Shown: piece by piece, positions 9,629-17,918 of the stretch | Numbering within the stretch: the first letter of the stretch is position 1 | Layout: each line of letters begins with the position of its first letter | Source of the DNA: Dehalobacter sp. DCM | GTDB taxonomy: Bacteria > Bacillota > Desulfitobacteriia > Desulfitobacteriales > Syntrophobotulaceae | NCBI RefSeq assembly: GCF_024972775.1 | Contig: NZ_CP092282.1 | Span: 110,001-174,000 of the forward strand | Reading direction: 5' to 3' | Length of the DNA: 64,000 nucleotides | Translations under genes and position numbers: made by a program | Notes under the pieces: generated by a model | Told to the model about the DNA's origin: nothing | The model's input: only the letters and a program-made list of their open reading frames with translations | Databases searched by the model: none

Positions 9629-9907
9629 ATGGTCGGAATGATTTACTCTTTTTTTGTCGGGGCCTTATCTGTTTTAATAGAAATCGGAGTTAATAGTCTC
9701 ACTTCTGCCAGCGGGAAGGTTATGACTTGGTACGGCTGGGTGCTGGTTTATTTCATTTATGCCTGTATCGTGATGGGAACGTCCTTCGTTTACATTAATG
9801 CTGTGGGAAAACACAAGGTTGCAACGGAAAGAGGTGCAATGCTTCTCTTTGCGGGATCTGCAGTTGGTTGTTTAAGCCTCTGGGCGGTATGGCATTACTG
9901 GATGTAG
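9629..9907 (+). CDS. rdhB: RdhB membrane anchor of reductive dehalogenase
   Basis: A 92-aa protein with three hydrophobic segments (roughly residues 5-25, 33-55 and 68-90). This is the size and topology of RdhB proteins, which hold the exported RdhA on the outer face of the membrane. It begins 40 bases after the broken rdhA, behind an AAAGGAGGTGA ribosome site, and is followed by a strong terminator. It appears intact although both rdhA genes nearby are not, so it has no functional local partner. Confidence 0.85.
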   Translation: MVGMIYSFFVGALSVLIEIGVNSLTSASGKVMTWYGWVLVYFIYACIVMGTSFVYINAVGKHKVATERGAMLLFAGSAVGCLSLWAVWHYWM

Positions 9908-9950
9908 CCCTAAGAATTAATGATAATGGAGATTAATTATGTACGTCAAA

Positions 9951-9990
9951 GCGCTAGACAAGCAATATTGTCTAGCGCCTTTGTTTGTTT
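9951..9990. terminator. Bidirectional terminator between rdhB and the PucR-type regulator
   Basis: GCGCTAGACAA (9951-9961) pairs with TTGTCTAGCGC (9968-9978) around a 6-nt loop. A T-rich run follows on the + strand (CCTTTGTTTGTTTT). The two flanking genes converge here, so it probably ends both transcripts. Confidence 0.8.
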
Positions 9991-11597
9991 TAGTCGTTAT
10001 TTAGATTCAAATTGTTTATGTAGTCTAAAACTTTAAAAGAAAACTGCAGGTGAAGTAGAAAATTAATGTCATCTAGATCTACTTCCATGATTTCTTGTAT
10101 TTTTTCAATACGAAGGCTCATTGTGTTACGGTGAATATGTAAGATGTTTGCGGTTTCAATTAGTTTCTTTGAATTTTCAATAAAAGTATAGAGTGTTTGG
10201 GTGAAATTAGTTTTATTTTTCTGGTCGTAATCTATAAGGGTTAGGAGGGATGGATGACATAAATCTTTTAAGTCGGTGTAAGATGAGCATAACTCAATCA
10301 CATGATCTATTAAATATTTTTCATATTCAAAGAAAATCTTTTCTTGAGAAGATTTTACGCCGATATCCATTGCTGTAAGTGATTGTTGATAAAATTTATA
10401 GGTTTCACTGAGGTCTTGAAAAGTGCGACTTAGCCCGGCATGTAGGTTATTTTCACTAAGAAACTCAAACATATACTCAAAATCAATTTCGTGAAAGGGA
10501 GTATCGATACTCCTGCTAATCAGGATCACGATGTTATCCTCATAAATGATCGGTTTGCTGAAACTAATCAGACTTTCCACCATATCTCTAATGTATGAAA
10601 GGGGAATATTTGCAAGGTCAAATTGAGAAGGTCTTATCGTAAGAATACATAAGTTTTTTTTGAAATTGCAATCCAGATACATTAATCTTTCATGGATTAC
10701 TTTTGAGTCCTTTATCTTTTTACTCAGCAAGTCAGCTAAAAAATATTCGTACATAATCCCTTTTGAGTTAATCAGAAACTTGTTTTTCTGCATTTCAGAG
10801 GAAATGACTTTGCATAAAAGTGAAAGAAGATCGATATCTTCATCCTTAATCGGTTGTAATACTTCCATTATTACAACTCTGCCGACAGCTTTTCCTTTAA
10901 TATTAATACTTGAAAGTACTTGAGTAACAGAGGGTTCTGATAGTAAAGGAAATACTGAATAATTACTATTCGAATGGTCATCCTCAATTTTTTCTTTAGA
11001 TAAGAACAACACCGGAAGTTTGCTGTTGTTCACTTTTTCTAAAGCTTTTTTGTGTTTCATCAAAGAAACAGTCTCGTAAGAAAAAAATCCTTTTGTTGTC
11101 AGTTCAATCCACATAGGATCATTAACCGTAATATTTTTTGTATAAGCAAGCAGCTTAAGACTTTTATCTAATACCATCATTGGGTTCCCTATTAATGGAA
11201 ATGCCATATCGATGATATGTTGTATTCCCTGCCCCTGAGCGAGAGAATCTAGTAAAATTTCGGAATCAAGGGAGTGTTTGGTTTTATTGTTGAAGATATC
11301 CTGTATCGTATTAAACACTGCATTAAAACTAATTTCTCCCTCAATTTTCAATAGATTAAAGGGTGGATTCCTTTCGAAAGAATCTGGTATAGCCTCATCT
11401 GTTATCAAAATAAGATGATTTCCGCCATGGTTGGCAAAAGTTTCAAGGTTAGCGTTAGTACCCATATACAGAACATCGGGTTCAAAGGTCTGCTTTCCAG
11501 TTTCTATGAGTTTCAAGGTTCGGATCGCAGATAGCCCATTGGCGGATTTATAGAGTTTTGGATTAAATGCATTTAATTTTTCCAGAAGTGTGGTCAT
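9990..11597 (-). CDS. PucR/CdaR-family transcriptional regulator
   Basis: A 535-aa protein with the layout of PucR-type regulators. It has an N-terminal ligand-sensing domain (about residues 1-120), a central GGDEF-like/GAF-type middle region, and a C-terminal HTH_30 domain with ANILHIHRNTMSLRIEKIQE. The last part is the conserved DNA-binding helix set of this family. It converges on rdhB and is separated from it by a shared terminator. CRP/FNR-type (CprK) regulators are the better-known regulators of cpr-type genes, so a role in rdh control is only suggested by position. No partner gene follows it; the next gene upstream on the same strand is a HAD-like fragment. Confidence 0.8.
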   Translation of the reverse strand: MTTLLEKLNAFNPKLYKSANGLSAIRTLKLIETGKQTFEPDVLYMGTNANLETFANHGGNHLILITDEAIPDSFERNPPFNLLKIEGEISFNAVFNTIQDIFNNKTKHSLDSEILLDSLAQGQGIQHIIDMAFPLIGNPMMVLDKSLKLLAYTKNITVNDPMWIELTTKGFFSYETVSLMKHKKALEKVNNSKLPVLFLSKEKIEDDHSNSNYSVFPLLSEPSVTQVLSSINIKGKAVGRVVIMEVLQPIKDEDIDLLSLLCKVISSEMQKNKFLINSKGIMYEYFLADLLSKKIKDSKVIHERLMYLDCNFKKNLCILTIRPSQFDLANIPLSYIRDMVESLISFSKPIIYEDNIVILISRSIDTPFHEIDFEYMFEFLSENNLHAGLSRTFQDLSETYKFYQQSLTAMDIGVKSSQEKIFFEYEKYLIDHVIELCSSYTDLKDLCHPSLLTLIDYDQKNKTNFTQTLYTFIENSKKLIETANILHIHRNTMSLRIEKIQEIMEVDLDDINFLLHLQFSFKVLDYINNLNLNND

Positions 11598-11708
11598 GTA
11601 GATATCCAGCGGATATACCCCCCAAGTATAAAAGTCATATACTTTTCAGTTGGAACGAGCCTTGGTAATCTTCTTCATAGTATAGTACAAACTGCGAAGT
11701 ATTTCATC

Positions 11709-12026
11709 TTATAGTCCCTCACTTCGATAAAACAGCATTGAACCTTGAAAATCATTCTTAAGTAGCAGCTCTTTTATCTCACATACCTGTTTTTCTTTTT
11801 TTCTCGATGTCAAATATACTATTTCCGTACCCTGTTGTTTCCAAGATTTAATCAAGTTAACTGCGTTATTTATCGGAACATATGCTGCATGATTAAAATG
11901 TTGCAGTATACTTTTGGGCCCTAATATAGTACCTTCAGTAAAAATCATTAACCTTACTGGGTTTATCTCATTATCAGCAATATCTTCCTCGATTGGCTCA
12001 TTTCTTATTAATTCTAAACAACCCAC
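11709..12026 (-). CDS. HAD-like small protein, probably C-terminally truncated
   Basis: A 105-aa protein with a HAD-hydrolase-like beginning (RLMIFTEGTILGPKSILQHF) and a second HAD-like strand (GTEIVYLTSRKKEKQ). In true HAD phosphatases the first strand carries the DxD nucleophile; here the equivalent is FTEG, so phosphatase activity is doubtful. The protein stops at FYRSEGL, well before the acidic third motif expected in a complete HAD fold, so it is likely a fragment. It lies next to an attC-like hairpin, in the same orientation as the DUF5677 gene on the other side. Confidence 0.5.
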   Translation of the reverse strand: MGCLELIRNEPIEEDIADNEINPVRLMIFTEGTILGPKSILQHFNHAAYVPINNAVNLIKSWKQQGTEIVYLTSRKKEKQVCEIKELLLKNDFQGSMLFYRSEGL

Positions 12027-12099
12027 TGTATTTTCCCTTTCATAAGTCCTATAAAAAGAATTCTTTCGCCGCAGGACGCGGCGATCCTGCGCGCGATTT

Positions 12100-12176
12100 T
12101 ATATAACGTTTCGCGAAGTTCCGCAGCGCCTTACCAAATTCATCTTTTCTAAGTTGCGGAACTTCGCTGTTATGTG
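12100..12176. repeat. attC-like inverted repeat between two small genes
   Basis: A 77-nt imperfect hairpin. Outer boxes are ATATAAC (12101-12107) and GTTATGT (12169-12175); inner arms are GCGAAGTTCCGCA (12113-12125) and TGCGGAACTTCGC (12155-12167), exactly complementary. The loop is about 29 nt. The layout recalls integron attC sites (RYYYAAC ... GTTRRRY) with one off-consensus pair. No integron integrase is in the window. A second GC-rich hairpin (CGCCGC...GCGGCG) lies at about 12068-12084. Confidence 0.45.
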
Positions 12177-12284
12177 ATGGATAGCACCCCCATACTCAGC
12201 GGTTGCCATGGAGGGCAACCCCTTAAATGTGTATATTGCAAAGACATACAGTTTAAATGTCTTCAATAAAAAGTAGTATTCTAA

Positions 12285-12915
12285 TTAGCTAATATCTATG
12301 GAAGCTAATCTTTTCTCAATTAACTCCTTTAACTCAGTATTTAAATCAAAAACAATGACCTCACTTATTTCATTTACTAATTCTCTTATTTCCACAATCT
12401 CCTCAACCATCTTGCGTGATTCTTCACCGGTAAGCGTATCAACCTCATCAAAGTTGGCGGTATGATATAAATATATCTCTCCACCTATTAAAAAACTAAT
12501 ATATACTGCAAAATATACTACTTCAATATGTAATATTTCACGCCCGACTTCATAATGTTTATTGTCTTTAGTTCTATAATTTCCTGACCCAATCATATTT
12601 GGATGTGTGTGCTCCGAAAGATATGGATAAATAATAGGGTGTATTATTGCGTCAATTGGATGTACGCCATGTTCTACCATTTTTTGTATAGATGTATTAT
12701 GGTCATATTCCTTATTATTAGCCTTTAGTATTACCTTTTTATAGTTAAGTTTGTTATTATTTGTTTTTTTGAATTCATATATTCCAGCTTTCAATCCAAT
12801 TTTTTGCCATACAAGTTCGCGTATTTCATGAGGATTATTAAGTATATAGGACATATTGATATAATTCTCATAAACAGTTCTAAGAATTATAAGAGTGTCT
12901 TCTCGAAAGTTATTG
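12285..12915 (-). pseudogene. DUF5677-like protein, 5' end removed by IS4 copy B
   Basis: About 209 codons resembling the helical DUF5677 family. It has ILRTVYENYINMSYIL near the N-terminus and a conserved-looking YLSEHTHPNMIGSG segment in the middle. The reading frame runs straight into the terminal repeat of IS4 copy B, where a GTG at 12929 gives an in-frame start (MRNFS...). The original N-terminus is therefore lost. Function unknown. Whether the chimeric ORF is expressed cannot be told. Confidence 0.6.
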
Positions 12916-14576
12916 CTGAAGTTTCGCACCCATAAAACAGCCGAAAATTCGGCTTAGAATAAGACGAAAAAACGATAAAAATCCGCATGAACACTAGGTT
13001 TTTGGTATAATAAGATGCTACTCCAAATCAACCAAAAATGAGGTGTTATCATGCGGAAACCTGTCAAAGAAATTGAAAACGTACTCCAAAATCACGGCTA
13101 TTCGATTAACAATATTATATGTGAAGTTATGAAGACGTTCAAGCTTAAAACGCTTTGCCGCAAAGTTGGTTTTCTGAAACAGGATGGTTACAGTTCCGCG
13201 GAAATCCTCTCACTAATGTTGATGTTGCCCCTAATGTTACTGAAAAGTGTCCACGCGTTATATAAAAGCGATTTCCAAAAGGTTACTACTATGAAGAAAG
13301 ATTCCATATATCGACTGAAGAACAATGAAAAAATGCCTTGGAGAGCATTGCTGATCGGTATATCCAAACAGTTTCAACGATTGGTTAATCCTACGAACGA
13401 AGTGGATGAAAAGTCCGCTTTCATTCTAGATGATACAACTCTTGCTAAGACAGGTCGAAGAATTGAACAAATGACCCAGGTGTTTGACCATGTTGCAGGG
13501 AAGAAAGGTAGCAAATTAGGCTTTAAAAATTTAACCCTTGGTTTCTTCGATGGTAAAAGCCTCACGCCTATAGACTTCACTTTACAAGTGGAAAAGCCCT
13601 TAAAAAAGGCAAGGCACCGTAAAGAACGGTTCAAAAAGCAACGAGACCCCAAATCTGCTGGGGCTAAACGGATCAGAGAATGCCATGTTAGCAAAATTTC
13701 GAACGGTCTGGATATGATAAAACGGGCGGTAAAACAGGGGTTTAAGGCTAAATATGTCCTGGTTGACAGCTGGTTCAGCAGTTACGAGTTCATTCAAACG
13801 ATTCGAGGATTAGACAAAAAATCGATGCATTTGGTCTGTGGTGTTCGGCAAGATACGAGGAAGTATCGCTACAAAGAGACTTCCCTTAATGCCAGCCAAT
13901 TAAAATCGGTCCTCAAAAGTGAGGGAAACGAAAAACGCTGTAGGAAACGGAATATCCGTTATTTCGAAGTCCTTGTTGATTATGAAGGAATCGGACAAAT
14001 CAAACTGTATTTTTGCCGGTTTCCCTATCAAAAGAAATTTAGACTGTTCCTCTCGACGGATATATCTCTTAGTTTATTGAGTATGTTGGAGATTTACAGT
14101 ATCCGTTGGACCATCGAAGTCTTTTTTAAGGAAGCCAAGCAGCATTTGAAGCTCGGGACTTGTCAATCGAGGGATTTCGATGCGCAGATTGCCCATATCA
14201 CGACCTGCTATCTCCTCTATACACTCCTAGCCTATTTTCGACGAGTAAACGCCTACGAATCCTTAGAAGGATTATTTGCGGAAATCAAGGACGAACTCAT
14301 AGAGAAGAATGTAGCGGAGCGGCTCTGGGAATTATTTGATGATTTGCTGCAAGTGGTGATCACCAGCATCGCCAAGTCTGGTTTAGTGGACATTTTGGAA
14401 TTTAGGAATTCCAGTGAATATGAACATTTGAAAGAACTATTTGAGAATTCTTTTCTTAGTAATCAGCTTATAGCCCTTAAAAATGCCAGTTAATCGGTAA
14501 TAATCAGAAGGAACCACTGGCATTAGGATACCTTTAAATTAGAGATACAAGGGTTTTGAGGGGTGCGAAACTTCAG
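12916..14576 (+). mobile_element. IS4-family insertion sequence, copy B
   Basis: A 1661-bp element with the same 16-bp terminal repeats as copy A (CTGAAGTTTCGCACCC at 12916-12931, complement at 14561-14576), in the opposite orientation. Its left end truncates a DUF5677 gene. There is no direct repeat around this copy alone; its outer flank AAGTAA matches the outer flank of copy A. Confidence 0.92.
13051..14493 (+). CDS. IS4-family DDE transposase (copy B)
   Basis: 480 aa, identical in translation to the protein at 4813-6255, with the same DDTTLAKTG, LVDSWFSS and YREK catalytic motifs. The start ATG is preceded by GAGGTG. The perfect identity of the copies means that homologous recombination between them could invert the 6.5 kb between, and that at least one transposed recently. 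Confidence 0.95.
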   Translation: MRKPVKEIENVLQNHGYSINNIICEVMKTFKLKTLCRKVGFLKQDGYSSAEILSLMLMLPLMLLKSVHALYKSDFQKVTTMKKDSIYRLKNNEKMPWRALLIGISKQFQRLVNPTNEVDEKSAFILDDTTLAKTGRRIEQMTQVFDHVAGKKGSKLGFKNLTLGFFDGKSLTPIDFTLQVEKPLKKARHRKERFKKQRDPKSAGAKRIRECHVSKISNGLDMIKRAVKQGFKAKYVLVDSWFSSYEFIQTIRGLDKKSMHLVCGVRQDTRKYRYKETSLNASQLKSVLKSEGNEKRCRKRNIRYFEVLVDYEGIGQIKLYFCRFPYQKKFRLFLSTDISLSLLSMLEIYSIRWTIEVFFKEAKQHLKLGTCQSRDFDAQIAHITTCYLLYTLLAYFRRVNAYESLEGLFAEIKDELIEKNVAERLWELFDDLLQVVITSIAKSGLVDILEFRNSSEYEHLKELFENSFLSNQLIALKNAS

Positions 14577-14663
14577 AAGTAAAATCTTATTATTCATTTA
14601 TCCTAACTCAATTTCATAATGATACTGCTATTTTAAATCAAGGAGAGAAAAGAAGATGATAAC

Positions 14664-15206
14664 TTGAAAGAGAGCAAAGAAGAAGGGGCAGTCCTCAAAT
14701 ATCTTGCTAAATTTAAAGGACAGAAAAGAACCACACCGCTTGTATCGCTGACCCCTATGGATATCCTAATTGCCTTAATAGGTGCTTTTTTGGGAATTGC
14801 CATTCTCAGCATATTATCACTTGAGTACGAGATTCCCATGTTGGCTACGCCGTTAGGGGCCTCCGCTGTTCTGGTATTTGGGGCACCGGATGCTCCCCTG
14901 TCGCAACCGCGTAACGTTATACTAGGTCACGCCTTGTCCGCAATTGTCGGGGTAACAACTTATCAGATTTGGGGAATTCACTGGTGGTCGGTGACTTCAG
15001 GGACATCTTTAGCCGTCTTGGTCATGATGTTAACGAAAACGACGCACCCCCCGGGTGGAGCCACAGCTATGTTTGCTATTCTCAATGCGGCTAACCCGAT
15101 CTACATATTAACTCCAATTATTGCAGGTAGCCTGTTATTGGTTTTGGTGGGCATATTCGTCAATAACCTATCACCGAATCGAAACTATCCACGGTATTGG
15201 TACTAG
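14664..15206 (+). CDS. HPP-family integral membrane protein
   Basis: A 180-aa protein with four to five hydrophobic segments and the family signature THPPGGATA (about residue 133). A second signature is TPLGASAVLVFGAPDAPLSQ (about 63-82). HPP proteins are inner-membrane proteins of poorly known role; some are linked to nitrite transport. The start is unclear. The good ribosome site AAGGAGAG (14640-14647) favours ATG 14656, but that frame stops after three codons, so TTG 14664 is the only start giving the full domain. A small indel near the start is possible. It lies just outside the IS4 pair. Confidence 0.75.
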   Translation: MKESKEEGAVLKYLAKFKGQKRTTPLVSLTPMDILIALIGAFLGIAILSILSLEYEIPMLATPLGASAVLVFGAPDAPLSQPRNVILGHALSAIVGVTTYQIWGIHWWSVTSGTSLAVLVMMLTKTTHPPGGATAMFAILNAANPIYILTPIIAGSLLLVLVGIFVNNLSPNRNYPRYWY

Positions 15207-15447
15207 ATGCAATATTAGTAATGATTAATTCTAATGAAGAGATGAAAATTTGAAATTAAACTCTATTTATGTGCGTTTATGTAAGTATAATTGTAAAAGA
15301 CTGATCCAAGAGGTGGAATTAATATTGCTTCTACCGGTCTAGTTATGTTTCACTCATTCATCAGAATGCTTATCTCAACATTTAAGACAAAGCTCTCCCA
15401 ATGCAGCAAGTACAGGAACAAATATTATTATACGAGGAGTGGATAAA

Positions 15448-15762
15448 ATGGCCGAGGTTAAAGTTTTTTCAGGAATTTGTGGTTTTAATACTAGTGTGAA
15501 AGTCGAATCCAAAAACATGCGGGATGCCCAGATTGAATTTCAGACCGAATGCCCAAACCTGAAACCATTGGAACCTGAACTTAAAGAAGTCAAAGCATTC
15601 GTGGAGTGTTTCGCAAAAGTTGGAGATTCACCGGTATTTCAAATGGCCAGAAAATACTGTAAACATGCGGCTTGTCCTGTTCCTACGGCGATTATTAAAG
15701 GTGTTGAAGTAGCTTGTGGTTTAGCCTTACCTAAAGATGCGGTGATAAAGATTAGCAAATAA
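15448..15762 (+). CDS. Small cysteine-rich protein, resembles DUF6951 family
   Basis: A 104-aa protein starting MAEVKVFSGICGFNTSVKVE, with cysteines in SGICGF, TECPN, VECF, KYCKHAACPVP and EVACGLALP. Such Cys-rich small proteins occur beside corrinoid methyltransferase and dehalogenase genes and may bind metal, but no function is known to me. Start at ATG 15448 is supported by GAGGAG (15433-15438); an in-frame GTG at 15439 overlaps that site. The next 2 kb holds degraded genes only. Confidence 0.65.
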   Translation: MAEVKVFSGICGFNTSVKVESKNMRDAQIEFQTECPNLKPLEPELKEVKAFVECFAKVGDSPVFQMARKYCKHAACPVPTAIIKGVEVACGLALPKDAVIKISK

Positions 15763-15818
15763 GTTACAAGCACTATGATGACAAATTCTCAGAGCCCTAC
15801 AGGAAGAGATGAGCGCTG

Positions 15819-16262
15819 GTGGAATTAATTGAGTTGACCATTGGAGAATTGGACCTGAAAGATATCTATTTGAGCATGGGTACAGGAGGTTCGGACAGAA
15901 GTATCAAACCGGAAATATGTGATGTAATCGAACAGATACGGGTCTATGCGGTACAACTAATTTAATTGAGTATATTTGTACAGTAGTGCCCGTTCAAATA
16001 GTGGGGCCCAACCAAATACTCTTAGACGAAAGGTATCCTTTGAACTGTAGTACGAATTTTTTTGAAGGGGCGTCCCAGGAAGCTATTATATTAAAGGAGA
16101 GTTTCTGAGGGTCTCACAGTAGACGCTGTGGAATTGCAGCTTTAAATCAAGCGGGGATCAAAAACCGGGAGAATCAGAGGGCAAGGATGAACCCAGCAGG
16201 TTATAAATTGGGTTATCGTTTAAGTCCAGGTTGTCATATGATTCCTATCATCGGCAAAAGAT
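15819..16262 (+). pseudogene. Degraded B12-dependent methionine synthase activation-domain-like gene
   Basis: Three collinear pieces in different frames look like one decayed gene. The first (15819-15965) reads VELIELTIGELDLKDIYLSM... to TAA. The second, about 15974-16108, reads VPVQIVGPNQILLDERYPLN... The third, about 16104-16262, gives TVDAV and, after shifts, GYRLSPG and MIPIIG. The SPG and DA(V/I) motifs recall the MetH activation-domain fold found in proteins that accompany corrinoid methyltransferases. The order is right but the assignment rests on short motifs. Confidence 0.4.
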
Positions 16263-16379
16263 AATTTTCTCTTATTAGATGCTGATGTTGCTGCATATAG
16301 ACCAAGGTTACCGGAATGATAAATACCCCAAATACAAATAGAGGTGATCCTTATGAGAGATTATGCTCGATCACAATTT

Positions 16380-17215
16380 CTCAATTGTGCAGGGGTACAT
16401 CCCCACAGGAGCAGCCGTCAAGGCTGAAAATCTTATGGAGTGAAAGTCTCCTATCACCAATTAGCCGGTTCGGGTGATTAGCATATCCGAAATGTAGGGA
16501 GGTAACAAACTGCGGTGTGCCCGGACGAAAAAGCCGCGGCTGCCCATATAACCCAGAGAATAGAGGGTCGGAACAGACGGTGTGGCAAGCAAATATTGAG
16601 GTCAGAAGGATTAACGAATTACTGCAGCCCCGATATAGTTCCCCTTCAGAATCTGTTGAAAGGAATGCTGATTAGCGCTGACCCATTCCCGAATTGGGGA
16701 AGGCCGAAGCTTTGTGGGAAGAAACGGTAAATGCATCACAAAGGCAGCCGGGGTATGGGTTCTGACATCAATAGAAGGGTTCACAGAGATATCGACGGGA
16801 AAGTCCATTTCCAGATGGAATGGCAACAACCATCAAAGACCCGCCTTATAAAGTACAATCGAAGGAGGATGGGAGGATTTAGGACTGGCGCATGAGGTCA
16901 TAAAAGCGATAAAAGGCTTGTTGAAGCAAAGGACCTCTGAACACTTGGGGGCCTCAGAGAAACGCAGTACGCAGTAACTGATAACGTATCTCTTTAATGA
17001 AGGATAACCCTTGAGTTAACCAAATAACCAATGGGCGAATATGGTGCCAACATTTAAACCTAGGGTTACTTGAGAAGGCTCAAGGGATAAACCTGGGGTT
17101 AGAACCGGAATCGGGAAATCCGACTGTCCGGGATCGCAGGGAGGCGTCAGGAAACGTGGTCTTGAAAAAAGATGCGCGCGCCTGCATTCTATCTCGACCA
17201 ATTTAGACACAATTC
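16380..17215 (+). other. Non-coding stretch, possibly group II intron remnant
   Basis: More than 800 bases without a credible gene. The first part (16400-16800) is rich in short GC stems and phrases such as GGAGTGAAAGTCTCC, GGTTCGGGTGATTAGC and GTGTGCCCGGACG, which resemble domain I of bacterial group II introns. A domain V-like hairpin and a reverse transcriptase were not found, so it would be a 5' fragment. The part after 16900 has further small hairpins but nothing I can name. Confidence 0.3.
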
Positions 17216-17310
17216 AGTAGGACCTTATAGATTATGGATAAAAGATTCCTTCGGTGTTTCACTCAACACAAATAATTGTTGTGTTGTTATAAATAACAAT
17301 TGAATTATCA

Positions 17311-17402
17311 GCGCTAAGGGCAAACCTGTCAAAAGATAGGGACGCAAAGCCATAGGGTCTAAGGTGCTTACCAGCACTATGATAGCCTGGCTACCGCAGA
17401 GA
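17311..17402 (+). promoter_or_regulatory. Cyclic di-GMP-I (GEMM-I) riboswitch
   Basis: The core matches the GEMM-I aptamer: GGGCAAACCTGTC, a GAAA-type AAAAG loop, GGGACGCAAAGCCATAGGGTC, the second stem AGGTGC...GCACTAT, and the closing GATAGCCTGGCTACCGC. The GCAAAGCC and GGCTACCGC elements are the best-conserved parts of the class. A terminator follows directly, and the 5' arm (17312-17322) can instead pair with the terminator region (17418-17430), giving a switch. The ligand could be c-di-GMP or cGAMP; the sequence was not examined closely enough to decide. Confidence 0.85.
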
Positions 17403-17412
17403 CTACGTGTCT

Positions 17413-17443
17413 AAACCTGCCCTCTTAGCGGCAGGTTTTTTTG
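17413..17443 (+). terminator. Riboswitch-controlled transcription terminator
   Basis: AAACCTGCC (17413-17421) pairs with GGCAGGTTT (17430-17438), followed by a T run. Its left arm overlaps TGCCC...CTTAGCG, which can pair with CGCTAAG-GGCA at the start of the aptamer, so terminator and anti-terminator exclude each other. Confidence 0.8.
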
Positions 17444-17454
17444 TCTTTTGAGCA

Positions 17455-17660
17455 TGGCATTCGTGACTTTAGTGCTGAAAGTCCACTACGATGGTTGCTA
17501 GCACCAGTTGTTAGGTAAAGGTAAGAGGTGATGAGGACTCAGAAGGAAGCCGGAGGCAAGATGCCGACCTTGTGTGCAAAAATTACATATACGGCATATA
17601 GCAACCGAGCCCTCGCTTCATTTAAGGAATAATTGAAACGTGAGAACAACATGGATACGG
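17455..17660 (+). other. Non-coding stretch downstream of the riboswitch, group II intron-like
   Basis: Phrases such as GCTGAAAGTCCACTACGATGG and GACTCAGAAGGAAGCCGGAG resemble the 5' domain of group II introns. No reverse transcriptase or domain V is visible. It may be a remnant inserted between the riboswitch and its gene. Low certainty. Confidence 0.25.
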
Positions 17661-17748
17661 TCGCATTTCGACAAAATATTACCGAAATATGGATGATGTC
17701 ATTATTAAGATTTTTGTTTTTCATTTTAAGTAGGAGAGGTGCTGACAA

Positions 17749-17918
17749 ATGAAAAATGTAACTTTATTAAAAATTAAAAGGTTAAAATAGCTGAAGTACA
17801 GTGGTGTAAGGATATCCATGCCGAGGGTGGCTTCACCGATCCAAATTACGTTCTACCCTCTGAGAATGTTACGCAACTCTCAACATTTCCACAATTCAAT
17901 ATGCCTCAAACAGACCGT
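17749..17918 (+). pseudogene. Remnant of an unknown gene downstream of the c-di-GMP riboswitch
   Basis: ATG 17749 has an ideal ribosome site (TAGGAGAGGTG) but its frame stops after 13 codons (MKNVTLLKIKRLK). Near 17783 another frame opens and reads AEVQWCKDIHAEGGFTDPNY and on to a strong terminator at 17919. Together they look like the start of a gene with one frameshift, cut off by later insertion. I do not recognise the product. It would have been the riboswitch target. Confidence 0.35.

Larger units (their letters stand above)
4730..14576. mobile_element. Putative composite transposon bounded by two inverted IS4-family copies
   Basis: Two identical-length IS4 copies in inverted orientation enclose 6.5 kb of rdh-related DNA. 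The base pairs just outside the pair read AAGTAA on the left (4724-4729) and AAGTAA on the right (14577-14582), consistent with a target duplication made by the pair moving as a unit. Neither copy alone has a matching flank pair, and the inner ends cut through genes. The region is AT-rich, so a chance 6-bp match is possible. Confidence 0.4.

Noticed and set aside
13374-13797. ORFs antisense to the IS4 transposase
   Set aside because: They mirror the conserved transposase frame in both copies and lack starts with ribosome sites.
16380-17215. Complete group II intron
   Set aside because: No reverse transcriptase frame and no domain V hairpin could be found.
17281-17450. Cobalamin riboswitch, expected near corrinoid genes
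   Set aside because: No B12 box (GCCACTG) is present; the conserved bases are those of the c-di-GMP-I class.
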